Shown here: in pieces, positions 18,074-26,271 of the stretch | Position numbering within the stretch: the first letter of the stretch is position 1 | How the letters are laid out: each line of letters opens with the position of its first letter | NCBI GenBank assembly: GCA_944321435.1 | Contig: CALULH010000007.1 | Span: forward strand, 62,001-126,000 | Direction of reading: 5' to 3' | DNA from: an uncultured Coriobacteriaceae bacterium | GTDB lineage: Bacteria > Actinomycetota > Coriobacteriia > Coriobacteriales > Coriobacteriaceae | DNA: 64,000 bases | Position numbers and translations under genes: made by a program | The notes under the pieces: model-generated | What the model was told of the DNA's origin: nothing | Database searches by the model: none | What the model saw: the letters and a program-made list of their open reading frames with translations, nothing else

Positions 18074-19903
18074 ATGCGAGCTGAGAATCTGAGGAACATC
18101 GCCATTATCGCGCACGTTGACCACGGCAAGACCACGCTTGTGGACAAACTGCTGCGCGCAACGGATGCTTTCCGCGCGAACCAGCAGGTTGAGGAGCGCG
18201 TACTCGACTCCAACGACCAGGAGCGCGAGCGCGGCATCACCATCCTGGCGAAGAACATCTCCATCGAGTACAAGGGCATCAAGATCAACGTCATCGACAC
18301 CCCGGGCCACGCCGACTTCGGCGGCGAGGTGGAGCGCGTGCTCAAGATGGCCGACGGCGCCCTGCTGCTGGTGGACGCCTTCGAGGGCCCCATGCCGCAG
18401 ACCCGCTTTGTGCTGCGCCACGCCATTGCGGCAAACCTGTCCATCATGATCGTGGTCAACAAGATCGACCGACCGGGCGCCAACCCCTCCAAGGCGTACG
18501 ACGACTGCTTGGACCTCATGGCCGATCTGGGCGCCACGGACGAGCAGCTCGAGTTTGCCATGGAGCACGTGGTGTACGCCAGCGCCATGAACGGCTTTGC
18601 GCGCCTGGACCCCGATGACGGGAACCAGGACATGTACCCGCTGCTCGACATGATCGTGGACGAGCTGCCGGCCCCCGAGTTCGACGAGAACGCCCCTCTG
18701 GCCATGCAGGTTGTGACGGTTGACCATTCCAGTTACGTGGGCCGCATCGGCATCGGCCGCGTGTACTCCGGCACCATCCACACGGGCGATAAGATCCTGG
18801 TGGTCAAGAACGACGGCTCCCGCAAGGAGGCCTCCGTCAAGCAGCTCTTCACCTTTGACTACCTGGGCCGCACCGAATGCTCCGAGGTCAAGCCTGGCGA
18901 CATCGGCGCCGTGGTGGGCGTGGACGCCACCGACATCGGCGATGTCTACACCGACCCGGAGAACCCCGTGGAGCTCGATCCCATCGAGATCGACCCGCCG
19001 ACGCTGTCCATCGTCTTCGAGCCGTCGACCTCCCCGCTCGTGGGGCGTGACGGCGACATCGTGGGTGGCCGCCAGCTCAAAGAGCGCCTCATGCAGGAGC
19101 GCGAGAACAACGTGACCATGCGTATCGAGGAGACGCCCGACAAGACCGGCGTCGAGGTTTCCGGACGCGGCATCCTGCACTTGTCGGTGCTTATGGAGAC
19201 CATGCGTCGCGAGGGCTTCGAGTTCCAGGTGGGTCGCCCGCGCGTTCTGTTCAAGAAGGACGAGAACGGCCAGACCGTGGAGCCCGTTGAGCAGGCCGTG
19301 GTGGAGTGCCCGGACGAGTACGCCGGCAAGGTCATCGAGCTCTTTGGCAACGCCTCCGGCACCATGACCAGCATGCAGGCCGGCACCACCGTCACGCACC
19401 TGGAGTTCGAGATCCCCACTCGCGGCATCATGGGCCTTAAGAACCGCATCCTCAACGTGACCCACGGCGAGGGCGTGTTCTACCACACGTTCCTGAAGTA
19501 CGGTCCTTACGCCGGCGATCTGGGCAAGCGCAACAACGGCGCCATGATCTCCATGAGCACCGAGAAGGCCGTCGCCTACGCCCTGGGCACGCTCCAGGAG
19601 CGCGGCACGCTCTTCGTGAGCCCCGGCGACGAGTGCTACGAGGGCATGCTCGTGGGCGAGCGTTCCAAGCCCGGCGATATGGTCGTCAACATCGCGCGCA
19701 CTAAGAACCTGGGCAACCAGCGCAGCTCCACGGCCGATATCTCGGTGCAGCTCACCCCTCCGCGGACCTTCTCGCTCGAGGAGGCTCTGGAGTACATCGC
19801 CGACGACGAGCTGGTCGAGATCACGCCCAAGAACATCCGCATGCGCAAGCGTCTGCTTTCCGCCATCGACCGCAAGAAGGCGGCGAACAAGAAGCAGCAG
19901 TAG
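18074..19903 (+). CDS. typA: Ribosome-associated GTPase TypA/BipA
   Basis: Translational GTPase acting in ribosome assembly and stress adaptation. 609 residues. G1 AHVDHGKTT, G2 RERGITI, G3 DTPGHADFGG and G4 NKIDRPGA are intact, followed by EF-Tu-like domain II, EF-G III/V-like domains and the BipA-specific C-terminal domain (LMEGSERG-type segment as MLVGERSKPGDM). The ATG is preceded by GAGAGGT at some distance. TACAAT near 18027 may be a -10 box. Two terminator hairpins follow. Confidence 0.97.
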   Translation: MRAENLRNIAIIAHVDHGKTTLVDKLLRATDAFRANQQVEERVLDSNDQERERGITILAKNISIEYKGIKINVIDTPGHADFGGEVERVLKMADGALLLVDAFEGPMPQTRFVLRHAIAANLSIMIVVNKIDRPGANPSKAYDDCLDLMADLGATDEQLEFAMEHVVYASAMNGFARLDPDDGNQDMYPLLDMIVDELPAPEFDENAPLAMQVVTVDHSSYVGRIGIGRVYSGTIHTGDKILVVKNDGSRKEASVKQLFTFDYLGRTECSEVKPGDIGAVVGVDATDIGDVYTDPENPVELDPIEIDPPTLSIVFEPSTSPLVGRDGDIVGGRQLKERLMQERENNVTMRIEETPDKTGVEVSGRGILHLSVLMETMRREGFEFQVGRPRVLFKKDENGQTVEPVEQAVVECPDEYAGKVIELFGNASGTMTSMQAGTTVTHLEFEIPTRGIMGLKNRILNVTHGEGVFYHTFLKYGPYAGDLGKRNNGAMISMSTEKAVAYALGTLQERGTLFVSPGDECYEGMLVGERSKPGDMVVNIARTKNLGNQRSSTADISVQLTPPRTFSLEEALEYIADDELVEITPKNIRMRKRLLSAIDRKKAANKKQQ

Positions 19904-19923
19904 CCGTTGCTTTTCTCATGCCG

Positions 19924-19966
19924 CCGGGCTCCGCGCGTTGAACGATGCGGGGCCCGGTTGTTTTTG
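19924..19966 (+). terminator. Terminator after typA
   Basis: CCGGGCTCCG (19924-19933) pairs with CGGGGCCCGG (19948-19957) and is followed by TTGTTTTT. Confidence 0.75.
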
Positions 19967-19973
19967 CTTGGAA

Positions 19974-20031
19974 AAAAAGCCTCCCCTCTGGCTGATGACG
20001 AGAAGGACGTCCAGCAGGTGGGAGGCTTTTT
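19974..20031. terminator. Bidirectional terminator between typA and the TRIC gene
   Basis: AAAAAGCCTCCC pairs with GGGAGGCTTTTT across a loop that itself contains CTGG/CCAG. It suits the convergent genes typA (plus) and the TRIC channel (minus). Confidence 0.75.
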
Positions 20032-20162
20032 CATGTCGGTGGTATGGGTAAGGGAGGGCGGCGCGGCGACTGCGCGCCTGCGGGCGCTTGGCCACCTGTC
20101 GCCTTGAGCCCGCCTGCGGCCAGGGCGCGCGGGCGGACCGGTTTGATCTGGCGTGGAGAGAG

Positions 20163-21059
20163 CTAGCGGTCGTTGCGGGTTCTTCTCGGCCGCCTGAGCT
20201 TTGCCCTCAGAGCTTCGCGCTCGGTCAGCTCTTTCTCGCGCTGGATGCGCTCAGCAAGCTCCTGCTCGACCCGGCGTCTACGCTCCTCGATCAGGGGATT
20301 GGTGCGCGCGGTGTACTCGATGGTCTGACGGCTCAGGGCGTCGCCCATCTTCTTGAAGGGCTTGGCCACTACAGGTCCCAGGTCAATGTCATCGGGCGAT
20401 TGAATGTCGAATTTCAGGGAGAGGAAGCGAACGCCTATGGTCACTACCACGCAGGCGGCAACGGCGACCATCTTGACGATATGGCCGGGACCGGAAAGCA
20501 AAAGGAACGTGAGCGATCCGGCAATGGCCGCTGTGGCGTAGAGGTTGCCGCGCTTGAAGCAGGCGGGCGTTTGCCCAATGAACACGTCGCGCGTCATGCC
20601 GCCGCCCACCGCGGTGAGAAATCCCATGATCACGCCGACAAGGGGGTCGTATCCGTACACCACGGCCTTGTCTGCGCCGAGTGCCGAGAAGAGCCCCAGC
20701 ACGAAGATGTCCAGCAGGTTGATGAGGCGATTCTGGTTGGCGATAACGCCTGGGAAAAGGAAGACGGCGGTGCCGGCTGCTATGGAGGCGACGATGGCTA
20801 TGGGCTGGTCGATCATGTAGACGTTGTGCACCTGCAGGATCATGTCGCGCAGCAAGCCGCCGCCCAGACCGGTGATGAGCCCCAGCGCAACCACGCCAAG
20901 GTAGTCCAGTTTGAGCTCGCGCCCAACCAGCGCGCCGCAGATGCTGCCGACCACCGTTGCGAGCATCTCCATCCACAGGGGAATGGAGGCCGCCACTACC
21001 TCGGGATCGGTCGAGGTGGTTATGGCGGAGAGCAGGTCGGTTGCGAGGGAGGCGTCCAT
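20163..21059 (-). CDS. TRIC/UPF0126-family cation channel protein
   Basis: Predicted trimeric intracellular cation channel-type membrane protein, 298 residues, start ATG at 21059 with AAAGGA eight bases upstream (an in-frame ATG at 21131 lacks this). Two inverted repeats of three helices carry the family signatures GLGGGLLRDMI and AVGGGMTRDVFIG near residues 60-75 and 145-160. The C-terminal 90 residues are charged and helical, ending in an Arg-rich tail, longer than the usual 200-residue family. Ion specificity is not visible from sequence. Confidence 0.85.
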   Translation of the reverse strand: MDASLATDLLSAITTSTDPEVVAASIPLWMEMLATVVGSICGALVGRELKLDYLGVVALGLITGLGGGLLRDMILQVHNVYMIDQPIAIVASIAAGTAVFLFPGVIANQNRLINLLDIFVLGLFSALGADKAVVYGYDPLVGVIMGFLTAVGGGMTRDVFIGQTPACFKRGNLYATAAIAGSLTFLLLSGPGHIVKMVAVAACVVVTIGVRFLSLKFDIQSPDDIDLGPVVAKPFKKMGDALSRQTIEYTARTNPLIEERRRRVEQELAERIQREKELTEREALRAKLRRPRRTRNDR

Positions 21060-21309
21060 ACGGGGTCCTTTGGGCGGTGTTCTATGCGGTAAACGGGGGT
21101 ATCCGGGCTCGCGTGGTCCGGTGCGGGACATAGTCTAACGCGCCCTTGTCCGATTTCCATGCAGAGATTGTGCCCCTCGTAACCAGTTGCGGCAGCGCGG
21201 TTATGGAGAACCGCTGAAAGGAGCCGCGTCGCCGTGTCTCTCCGCGATTTTTGCGCGATTGCCCCTTGCGTTGCCCGATGGATACGGTAAAATGACCTCT
21301 GCAATCCAC

Positions 21310-21400
21310 GGAGAGTTGTCCGAGTGGCCGAAGGAGCACGATTGGAAATCGTGTAGGCGGCAAAACCGTCTCCAGGGTTCAAATCCCTGACTCTCCGCCA
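21310..21400 (+). tRNA. tRNA-Ser (anticodon GGA)
   Basis: 91 nt class II tRNA with encoded CCA. The acceptor GGAGAGT pairs with ACTCTCC, the anticodon stem-loop contains TTGGAAA, there is a long variable arm, and the T loop is GTTCAAATC. GGCGCGC/GCGCGCC (21414-21433) downstream may be its terminator. Confidence 0.97.
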
Positions 21401-21449
21401 GTGATTCTTCTGCGGCGCGCCTCCGAGCGCGCCGTTCTCACCCCAACGC

Positions 21450-21542
21450 GGAGGGGTGGCAGAGTGGTTGAATGCGGCGGTCTCGAAAACCGTTTATCCG
21501 GTATCCCCGGGTACGAGGGTTCGAATCCCTCCTCCTCCGCCA
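21450..21542 (+). tRNA. tRNA-Ser (anticodon CGA)
   Basis: 93 nt class II tRNA with encoded CCA. The acceptor GGAGGGG pairs with CTCCTCC, the anticodon is CGA in TCTCGAAAA, and the variable arm is long. It lies 49 bp after tRNA-Ser(GGA). Its 3' end is duplicated downstream, see 21606-21753. Confidence 0.97.
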
Positions 21543-21605
21543 GTTTTGAAATCCAGCCAACAAAGTAATAACCATCCGGTAGAAACTCCTTTTCTGCAGA
21601 AAGCA

Positions 21606-21753
21606 GGAGGAGGGATTCGAACCCTGTTGAGGGCGAACCTCCAGTCGACAGCCCTGTGGGCTGTCGACTGGAGGTTCGTGCGAAGGCGTGTAACGCCTGA
21701 GCGGCTGCGGCTGCCGAAGGCAGACGCCGAATCCCTCCTCCTCCGCCAGTTTT
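21606..21753 (+). repeat. tRNA-Ser-tail element A (inverted copy, hairpin, direct copy)
   Basis: A 20-base inverted copy of the tRNA-Ser(CGA) 3' end (21606-21625), a hairpin with 21-bp arms (21634-21654 and 21658-21678), smaller hairpins, then a 26-base exact direct copy of the tRNA 3' end plus flank (21728-21753, original 21522-21547). The ends read GAGGGATTCG and CGAATCCCTC, so the segment has terminal inverted repeats. The same design follows tRNA-Ser(TGA). Confidence 0.75.
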
Positions 21754-21901
21754 AAGCTTGCCCACAAAGCAATAAACACCTGGAAGAGGCCCTTCTCCGC
21801 AAGAAGCAGGAGCCAATCTTTTTCGCTGCCTCGGTTCGGAGCATATGGGGAAGCTGAGGCAGCCAGCGCTGCTTGAAATGAGGCCCTTCTCATCGTTCCT
21901 G

Positions 21902-21930
21902 TTGTTTAGAATGAACCGTAGGAGTATACA
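21902..21930 (+). promoter_or_regulatory. Conserved promoter, copy A
   Basis: TTGTTT (21902-21907), 17-bp spacer, TATACA (21925-21930). The same boxes and spacing, preceded by the same CATCGTTCCTG, occur at 49546-49574. Confidence 0.6.
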
Positions 21931-21949
21931 ATCTCACTATCAATTCTAT

Positions 21950-22020
21950 GACCTGCGGAAACGTTGTGGGTTGAAGCGCCTCTACATGTGAAGGCGCGTC
22001 GAAACTACAGGAAAGATGAA
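21950..22020 (+). ncRNA. Conserved leader RNA motif, copy A
   Basis: Shared with 49593-49660: GACCTG, then GRAAACG, GTG, GCGCCT, a variable hairpin, CGAAAC, ACAGG and AAGATG. CCTG and CAGG can close an outer stem and GCGCCT/AGGCGC an inner hairpin. It lies 185 bp upstream of the gene at 22205. It could be a riboswitch-like leader or a small RNA; no known family recognised. Confidence 0.45.
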
Positions 22021-22204
22021 GACGGCTGCAAGCAAACGTCGAAGAGGCGAATGACGAGCATTGGGGCCATGCGTTCCGTGCCGTCCCCCGCCTTTCTTAA
22101 CCCCATCTCAAATCACTCTTAAGAAGCTATTATTTTGCCTTCACAGCCTGCTTTGCCACGCAAACTACCGGATAGACTTACATCAGCTGCAGGAAAGGAA
22201 GGCT

Positions 22205-22708
22205 ATGGATACCACAGCAACCGCGCCCACGCGCCCCACCCAGGTGGAGCTGCCGTTTACCGACGCCATGCGCTCCGCCGTGGAGCATGCGTTTGCCGAG
22301 GCGCAGCACAAGCTCGTTACCGCGCATGAGATCCGTCCGTACACCACGGTTTACGCGGAGGGCGGCTTTGACATCGAGGAGCATGCTGGCGCTACGGTCG
22401 AGGAGGTGTACTCCTCGGTGCGTGAGCTTATCGCCCGGAAAATGCCCGATTTCTACGTGCTTACGTACGACGGCTTCATCGAGACGCCCACGGGCGTGCG
22501 GGACGCGGTGACATGCGAGGTTGCCCGCCGCGGAGACTCTTTGGCGCAGGTGCTGGCGCTGCCGTATACGGTTGCCGGTGATGAGTACACTTTCCGCGGC
22601 ACCTACGGTTCGGCTGGATCGGCCGAGCAGCTGTACCCGTCCGATCAGGGCGAGAACCACGAGCCCGATACGGCTCACGAGGATAAGGAGGCGGATGATG
22701 TCCGCTAA
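22205..22708 (+). CDS. Hypothetical protein upstream of DUF4013 gene
   Basis: 167 residues with AAGGAAGG before the ATG. No family recognised. It is cytoplasmic with a compact alpha/beta pattern (AHEIRPYTTVYAEGGFDIEE, KMPDFYVLTYDGFIETPTG) and a disordered acidic C-terminal tail. It overlaps the next gene by 11 bp, so the two are translationally coupled. A longer in-frame start at 22061 lacks a ribosome site. It is the first gene after conserved leader A. Confidence 0.72.
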   Translation: MDTTATAPTRPTQVELPFTDAMRSAVEHAFAEAQHKLVTAHEIRPYTTVYAEGGFDIEEHAGATVEEVYSSVRELIARKMPDFYVLTYDGFIETPTGVRDAVTCEVARRGDSLAQVLALPYTVAGDEYTFRGTYGSAGSAEQLYPSDQGENHEPDTAHEDKEADDVR

Positions 22709-24080
22709 GCAACTGGGATTTGGGTCATCGTGGCGCATGATGACGCGCGACAAGGGTTGGCTTAAGCCCGTTATGGTGCTGACTTTGGTGGGGCTTATCC
22801 CCATTGTGGGCCAGATGGCCATTCTGGGGTACGCGTACGAATGGGCACGCCTGACCGCCTGGGGTGTCGATGCCGCCCCCAAGCAGCATGATGTCGACTA
22901 CGGCAAGGTTATGACCACCGGCGCCAAGGTCTTTGCGCTGAGCTTTCTGATGAACATCGTGATCGGTGCGCTTTCGGTCGTGATCCCCATTTTGGGCGTA
23001 GGTACCATTGGCGTCTTGGGGCTCTTCTCGCCCTTTGCCGCGGCGGGCGCCCTTGCCTCCGGCGTGGCTTTGGGAACGGTTGCCGCCCTGATCGTGAGTA
23101 CGCTTGCCGCTACGTTCATAAGCGTTTGCGCGTTGCGCATGACCATCTACGACCGTTTTGGCGCGGGTTGGCGCCTGGACCGCGTTTTTCAGATGATCGG
23201 CCGCGACTTCGGTGGATTCATGCACGCGTTTTTGATCTCGCTGATCGCCAACCTGCTGCCCTTTGCGTTTGCCATGGTGGCATTTGTTCTCGGCGGCGTG
23301 GTGCTGGGCGTCGGCGCCGCCGGCTTTGGGTACGGCTACACCTACTACGGTTGGGCCGCCAGCACCGCGATGGCGTTTGCGCTGGCAGCGGTGGTTGTCG
23401 TGGTGATCGCCGCGTTTGCGTACGGATGCCTGACGGTGATCGCGCAGCTGGTGAGCATCAACGCGGTGGGGCAATGGGTCCAGCGCTTCGACGTTGCCCG
23501 TTGGGGAACGTCGGCTGATCCGCTGCCTGCGGGCGTGCCGCATCGCGGCGACGATGGCCCCTCGTCTGGATCGGCCGCTCCTCTCCCACCCTCGGGCGCG
23601 GCTTCCGCGGAGGCGTCGACCCAGCAGGGGGCCGGATACGAGTCGGCTGCCTCTGCACCGACGGCTGCTGCGGAGGTAGCTGGCGCTGCGGTGGGGGCTG
23701 CTGCTGCGGGGATCGCTGCGGCAGCGGTAGCCGAGAATGACGCCCCGCCCGCGGCTCCCGCGGCCGACGCTGCCGAGACTGCTCCCCTTGTTCCCCACGG
23801 CTTTGACACGGGTTTTGACGCCGACGCGCCCACTGCAGACGATGCGGCGCAAACAGGCGTCGTGCCAGCTGACGAGGCGTTGACGGAGGCTCTCCCCGCG
23901 GTTCCCGACGAGGTTGCGGCGCAAGGTGCCAAGGCCGATGCGGCTGTCCCTGCCGAGGTTTCCGACGCGAGCTCTGCGGACGATGTGGCGCCAACGACGT
24001 TTTTGCCTGTGAGTGACGGCGGCGCGGAGGACGACCCCGACCTGATCCTGCCCGACACCGCTGATCGCAAAGACGAGTAG
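22698..24080 (+). CDS. DUF4013-type membrane protein with long acidic tail
   Basis: 460 residues; the second of two adjacent ATGs is chosen because AAGGAGG lies six bases upstream. Residues 1-260 are a polytopic membrane domain with the DUF4013-like start MTRDKGWLKPVMVLTLVGLI, about six hydrophobic segments and internal Gly/Ala/Val-rich helices. Residues 270-460 are Ala/Pro/Asp/Glu-rich and probably disordered. Function unknown. Confidence 0.72.
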   Translation: MSAKQLGFGSSWRMMTRDKGWLKPVMVLTLVGLIPIVGQMAILGYAYEWARLTAWGVDAAPKQHDVDYGKVMTTGAKVFALSFLMNIVIGALSVVIPILGVGTIGVLGLFSPFAAAGALASGVALGTVAALIVSTLAATFISVCALRMTIYDRFGAGWRLDRVFQMIGRDFGGFMHAFLISLIANLLPFAFAMVAFVLGGVVLGVGAAGFGYGYTYYGWAASTAMAFALAAVVVVVIAAFAYGCLTVIAQLVSINAVGQWVQRFDVARWGTSADPLPAGVPHRGDDGPSSGSAAPLPPSGAASAEASTQQGAGYESAASAPTAAAEVAGAAVGAAAAGIAAAAVAENDAPPAAPAADAAETAPLVPHGFDTGFDADAPTADDAAQTGVVPADEALTEALPAVPDEVAAQGAKADAAVPAEVSDASSADDVAPTTFLPVSDGGAEDDPDLILPDTADRKDE

Positions 24081-24146
24081 TGCGTGCAGCCGCTTTGACA
24101 GGTGCTTCTCGCCCGACTATGCGCGCGCTGTAGTTGTTCGATGGAG

Positions 24147-24194
24147 AAAAAGCCCCGTAACCGCCATGCCATATGGCGGCACGGGGCTTTTTTA
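24147..24194 (+). terminator. Strong bidirectional terminator after DUF4013 gene
   Basis: AAAAAGCCCCGT and CCGCCAT pair with ATGGCGG and ACGGGGCTTTTTT around a short loop. Confidence 0.9.
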
Positions 24195-24403
24195 TTCCCC
24201 ATATGAGCAGGTAAGCGGCTATGTGCGAGAAATACGGCAAGGTGGGGGCAAAACGGCGCACAGATCTGGTTGGCGAGCGGTTGGGAGTCGGTTGGATGCG
24301 TCTGAGAAGATGCACCCACCGTGTTCGGCATTGCGAACGCGGGCGGCAGGGCCCCGGCGCTGTGTGGAAGTCGTGACGCGGCAGGCGTCCCGCTTGCTTG
24401 ACC

Positions 24404-24432
24404 TTGCCTTAGGAAGGGGGACGGACTACTAT
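24404..24432 (+). promoter_or_regulatory. Likely rpsF-operon promoter
   Basis: TTGCCT (24404-24409), 17-bp spacer, TACTAT (24427-24432), 69 bp upstream of the rpsF start. Confidence 0.55.
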
Positions 24433-24501
24433 TATCCGGTCTTTTCCTGCCTTGGGCGCACCTTCACGACCTAAGGCCATATGTCCAGAGGAGGTGACAG
24501 A

Positions 24502-24795
24502 ATGAAGGCTTACGAACTGCTGTTTTTTGTCGATCCCGCGATTGATCCCGAGACCCGCGCTGCCGTTATGAAGCGCATCGATGTGACCATCGCCGCCGGC
24601 AACGGTACCGTCGACAACGTTGAGGAGTGGGGTAAGCGCAAGCTCGCCTACGAGATCAACCACATGACCGACGGTGACTACACCCTCATCAACTTCCACA
24701 CTGACCCCTCGCAGATCGCCGAGCTCGATCGCGTGCTGCGCATCACCGACGCGGTGGTCCGCCACATGATCGTCGCCCGCCCCGAGAAGCAGTAA
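24502..24795 (+). CDS. rpsF: 30S ribosomal protein S6
   Basis: 97 residues starting MKAYELLFFVDPAID with AGGAGGTGA upstream of the ATG; an upstream in-frame start at 24481 would translate the ribosome site. It binds S18 and the central domain of 16S rRNA. First gene of the classic rpsF-ssb-rpsR-rplI operon. Confidence 0.97.
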   Translation: MKAYELLFFVDPAIDPETRAAVMKRIDVTIAAGNGTVDNVEEWGKRKLAYEINHMTDGDYTLINFHTDPSQIAELDRVLRITDAVVRHMIVARPEKQ

Positions 24796-24860
24796 GGAAG
24801 CGGGTGCCGCACGGCATCCGAGGCGGGCTTTGGTCCGCTCACATGAGAGGTAGTGATTGT

Positions 24861-25379
24861 ATGAGCATCAACCGCGTAAACATCTCCGGTAATCTCACGC
24901 GCGACCCTGAGATCCGCGCCACCGCGGGCGGCACCCAGGTTATGTCGTTCGGCGTCGCGGTGAACGACCGCCGCCGCAATCCGCAGACCGGCGAGTGGGA
25001 GGACTATCCCAACTTCGTTGACTGCACGATGTTCGGCACCCGCGCCGAGGCGCTCTCGCGCTTCCTCTCCAAGGGCATGAAAGTCGCGATCGAGGGCAAG
25101 CTGCGCTACTCCTCCTGGGAACGGGACGGTCAGCGCCGCAGCAAGCTCGAGGTGATCGTGGACGAGATTGAGTTCCTCTCTTCTCGCAACCAGCAGGGCG
25201 GTGGCTACCAGCAGGGTGGCTACCAGCAGCAAGGCGGGTACAGCCAGGCTCCTGCCCCGCAGCAGGGCGGTTACATGCCGCAACAGCCTATGGGCCAGCC
25301 CGCCCCCGCACAGCCGGCGCCCGCGCCGGTTTCGACGCCGCCTGCGGTTGACGTGTACGATGAGGACATTCCCTTTTAG
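24861..25379 (+). CDS. ssb: Single-stranded DNA-binding protein
   Basis: 172 residues with an N-terminal OB fold (MSINRVNISGNLTRDPE through VIVDEIEFL), a Gln/Gly/Tyr/Pro-rich flexible linker and the acidic tip DEDIPF that recruits repair and replication partners. The start is set at the ATG with AGAGGTAG upstream. It lies between rpsF and rpsR in the usual operon. Confidence 0.97.
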   Translation: MSINRVNISGNLTRDPEIRATAGGTQVMSFGVAVNDRRRNPQTGEWEDYPNFVDCTMFGTRAEALSRFLSKGMKVAIEGKLRYSSWERDGQRRSKLEVIVDEIEFLSSRNQQGGGYQQGGYQQQGGYSQAPAPQQGGYMPQQPMGQPAPAQPAPAPVSTPPAVDVYDEDIPF

Positions 25380-25431
25380 GCATGACGGTGGTCGGGTTTT
25401 TCTCGACCGCCCGTAGAAAGGTATTTTGGAC

Positions 25432-25695
25432 ATGGCTCAGGATTACGCACGTCAGCCGCGTCGCAAGTACTGCCAGTTCTGCAAGGAGCACACTGAGTAC
25501 ATCGACTACAAGGACACTCAGCTGCTCCGTAAGTACATGACCGACCGCGGCAAGATCAAGCCGCGCCGCGTCACGGGCGCTTGCACGCAGCATCAGCACG
25601 ATATCGCCAACGCCATCAAGCGCGCTCGTGTTATGGCTCTTCTGCCCTACACCGTGCCGGTGGTTTCCTCCCGCGGCGATCGTCGTCGCAAGTAA
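25432..25695 (+). CDS. rpsR: 30S ribosomal protein S18
   Basis: 87 residues with the family core [20 protein letters not shown] and basic tail. CxxC (CQFC) near residue 15 and a later cysteine could form part of a zinc site, as in zinc-containing S18 forms; a full set of four is not evident. The ATG at 25432 has AAAGG upstream. Confidence 0.97.
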   Translation: MAQDYARQPRRKYCQFCKEHTEYIDYKDTQLLRKYMTDRGKIKPRRVTGACTQHQHDIANAIKRARVMALLPYTVPVVSSRGDRRRK

Positions 25696-25734
25696 GACAA
25701 GGTGCCGCTTGCCGGCACGTTAGAAGGAGTACCC

Positions 25735-26271
25735 ATGAAAATCATCCTTTTGGGTGAGCTCAAGGGCAAGGGCGGCGAAGGCGACGTCATCGACGTTGCC
25801 CAGGGATATGCGGAGAACTACCTGTTCCCCAACAAGATCGCTGTGCTTGCCACTCCGGGCAACCTGAAGCAGCTGGAGCAGCGCCGCAACAACATCGCCA
25901 AGCGCGAGGTTAAGCGCGTTGCCGACGCCAATGCCCTCAAGGAGCAGCTGGACGGCAAGAACCTCGTGATCGACGCCAAGGTGGGCGAGGAGGGCCAGCT
26001 CTTTGGCTCCGTCACTTCCACCATGATCGCCGATGCCATCAAGGCTCAGCTGGGCGTCGAGTTCGACCGCAAGCGCGTCGAGCTCAACTCCCCCATCAAG
26101 ATGGCCGGCGCTCACACCGTTGAGCTTTCGATCTACCGTGACATCAACGCCACGGTGAACGTCTTCGTGGGCATCCAGCCCGGCGAGGAGCTCGAGGATG
26201 AGGACGAGGTTGCCGAGGAGGCCGTCGAGGCCGAGGTCGAGGAGACCGAGACCGCGGAGGTCGCCGAGTAG
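25735..26271 (+). CDS. rplI: 50S ribosomal protein L9
   Basis: 178 residues starting MKIILLGELKGKGGEGDV with the L9 signature GYAENYLFPNKIA. The N and C domains are joined by the usual long helix. An extra Glu-rich tail of about 30 residues makes it longer than the usual 150. GAAGGAGT precedes the ATG. A terminator follows. Confidence 0.97.
   Translation: MKIILLGELKGKGGEGDVIDVAQGYAENYLFPNKIAVLATPGNLKQLEQRRNNIAKREVKRVADANALKEQLDGKNLVIDAKVGEEGQLFGSVTSTMIADAIKAQLGVEFDRKRVELNSPIKMAGAHTVELSIYRDINATVNVFVGIQPGEELEDEDEVAEEAVEAEVEETETAEVAE

Larger units (their letters stand above)
24081..24501 (+). other. Gap between DUF4013 gene and rpsF
   Basis: It holds a terminator (24147-24194) and the rpsF promoter (24404-24432). 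Nothing else recognisable between them. Confidence 0.5.

Noticed and set aside
21379..21816. Minus-strand frames across tRNA-Ser genes giving EEGFEPS-like peptides
   Set aside because: EGFEPS-type peptides arise from reading tRNA-Ser T arms antisense. They recur at 49046-49465 for the same reason.
21950..22020. Known riboswitch class (SAM, T-box, cobalamin, c-di-GMP) in leader A
   Set aside because: None of the conserved cores I know for those classes, such as the T-box AGGGTGGNACCGCG, is present. Kept only as an unnamed conserved leader.
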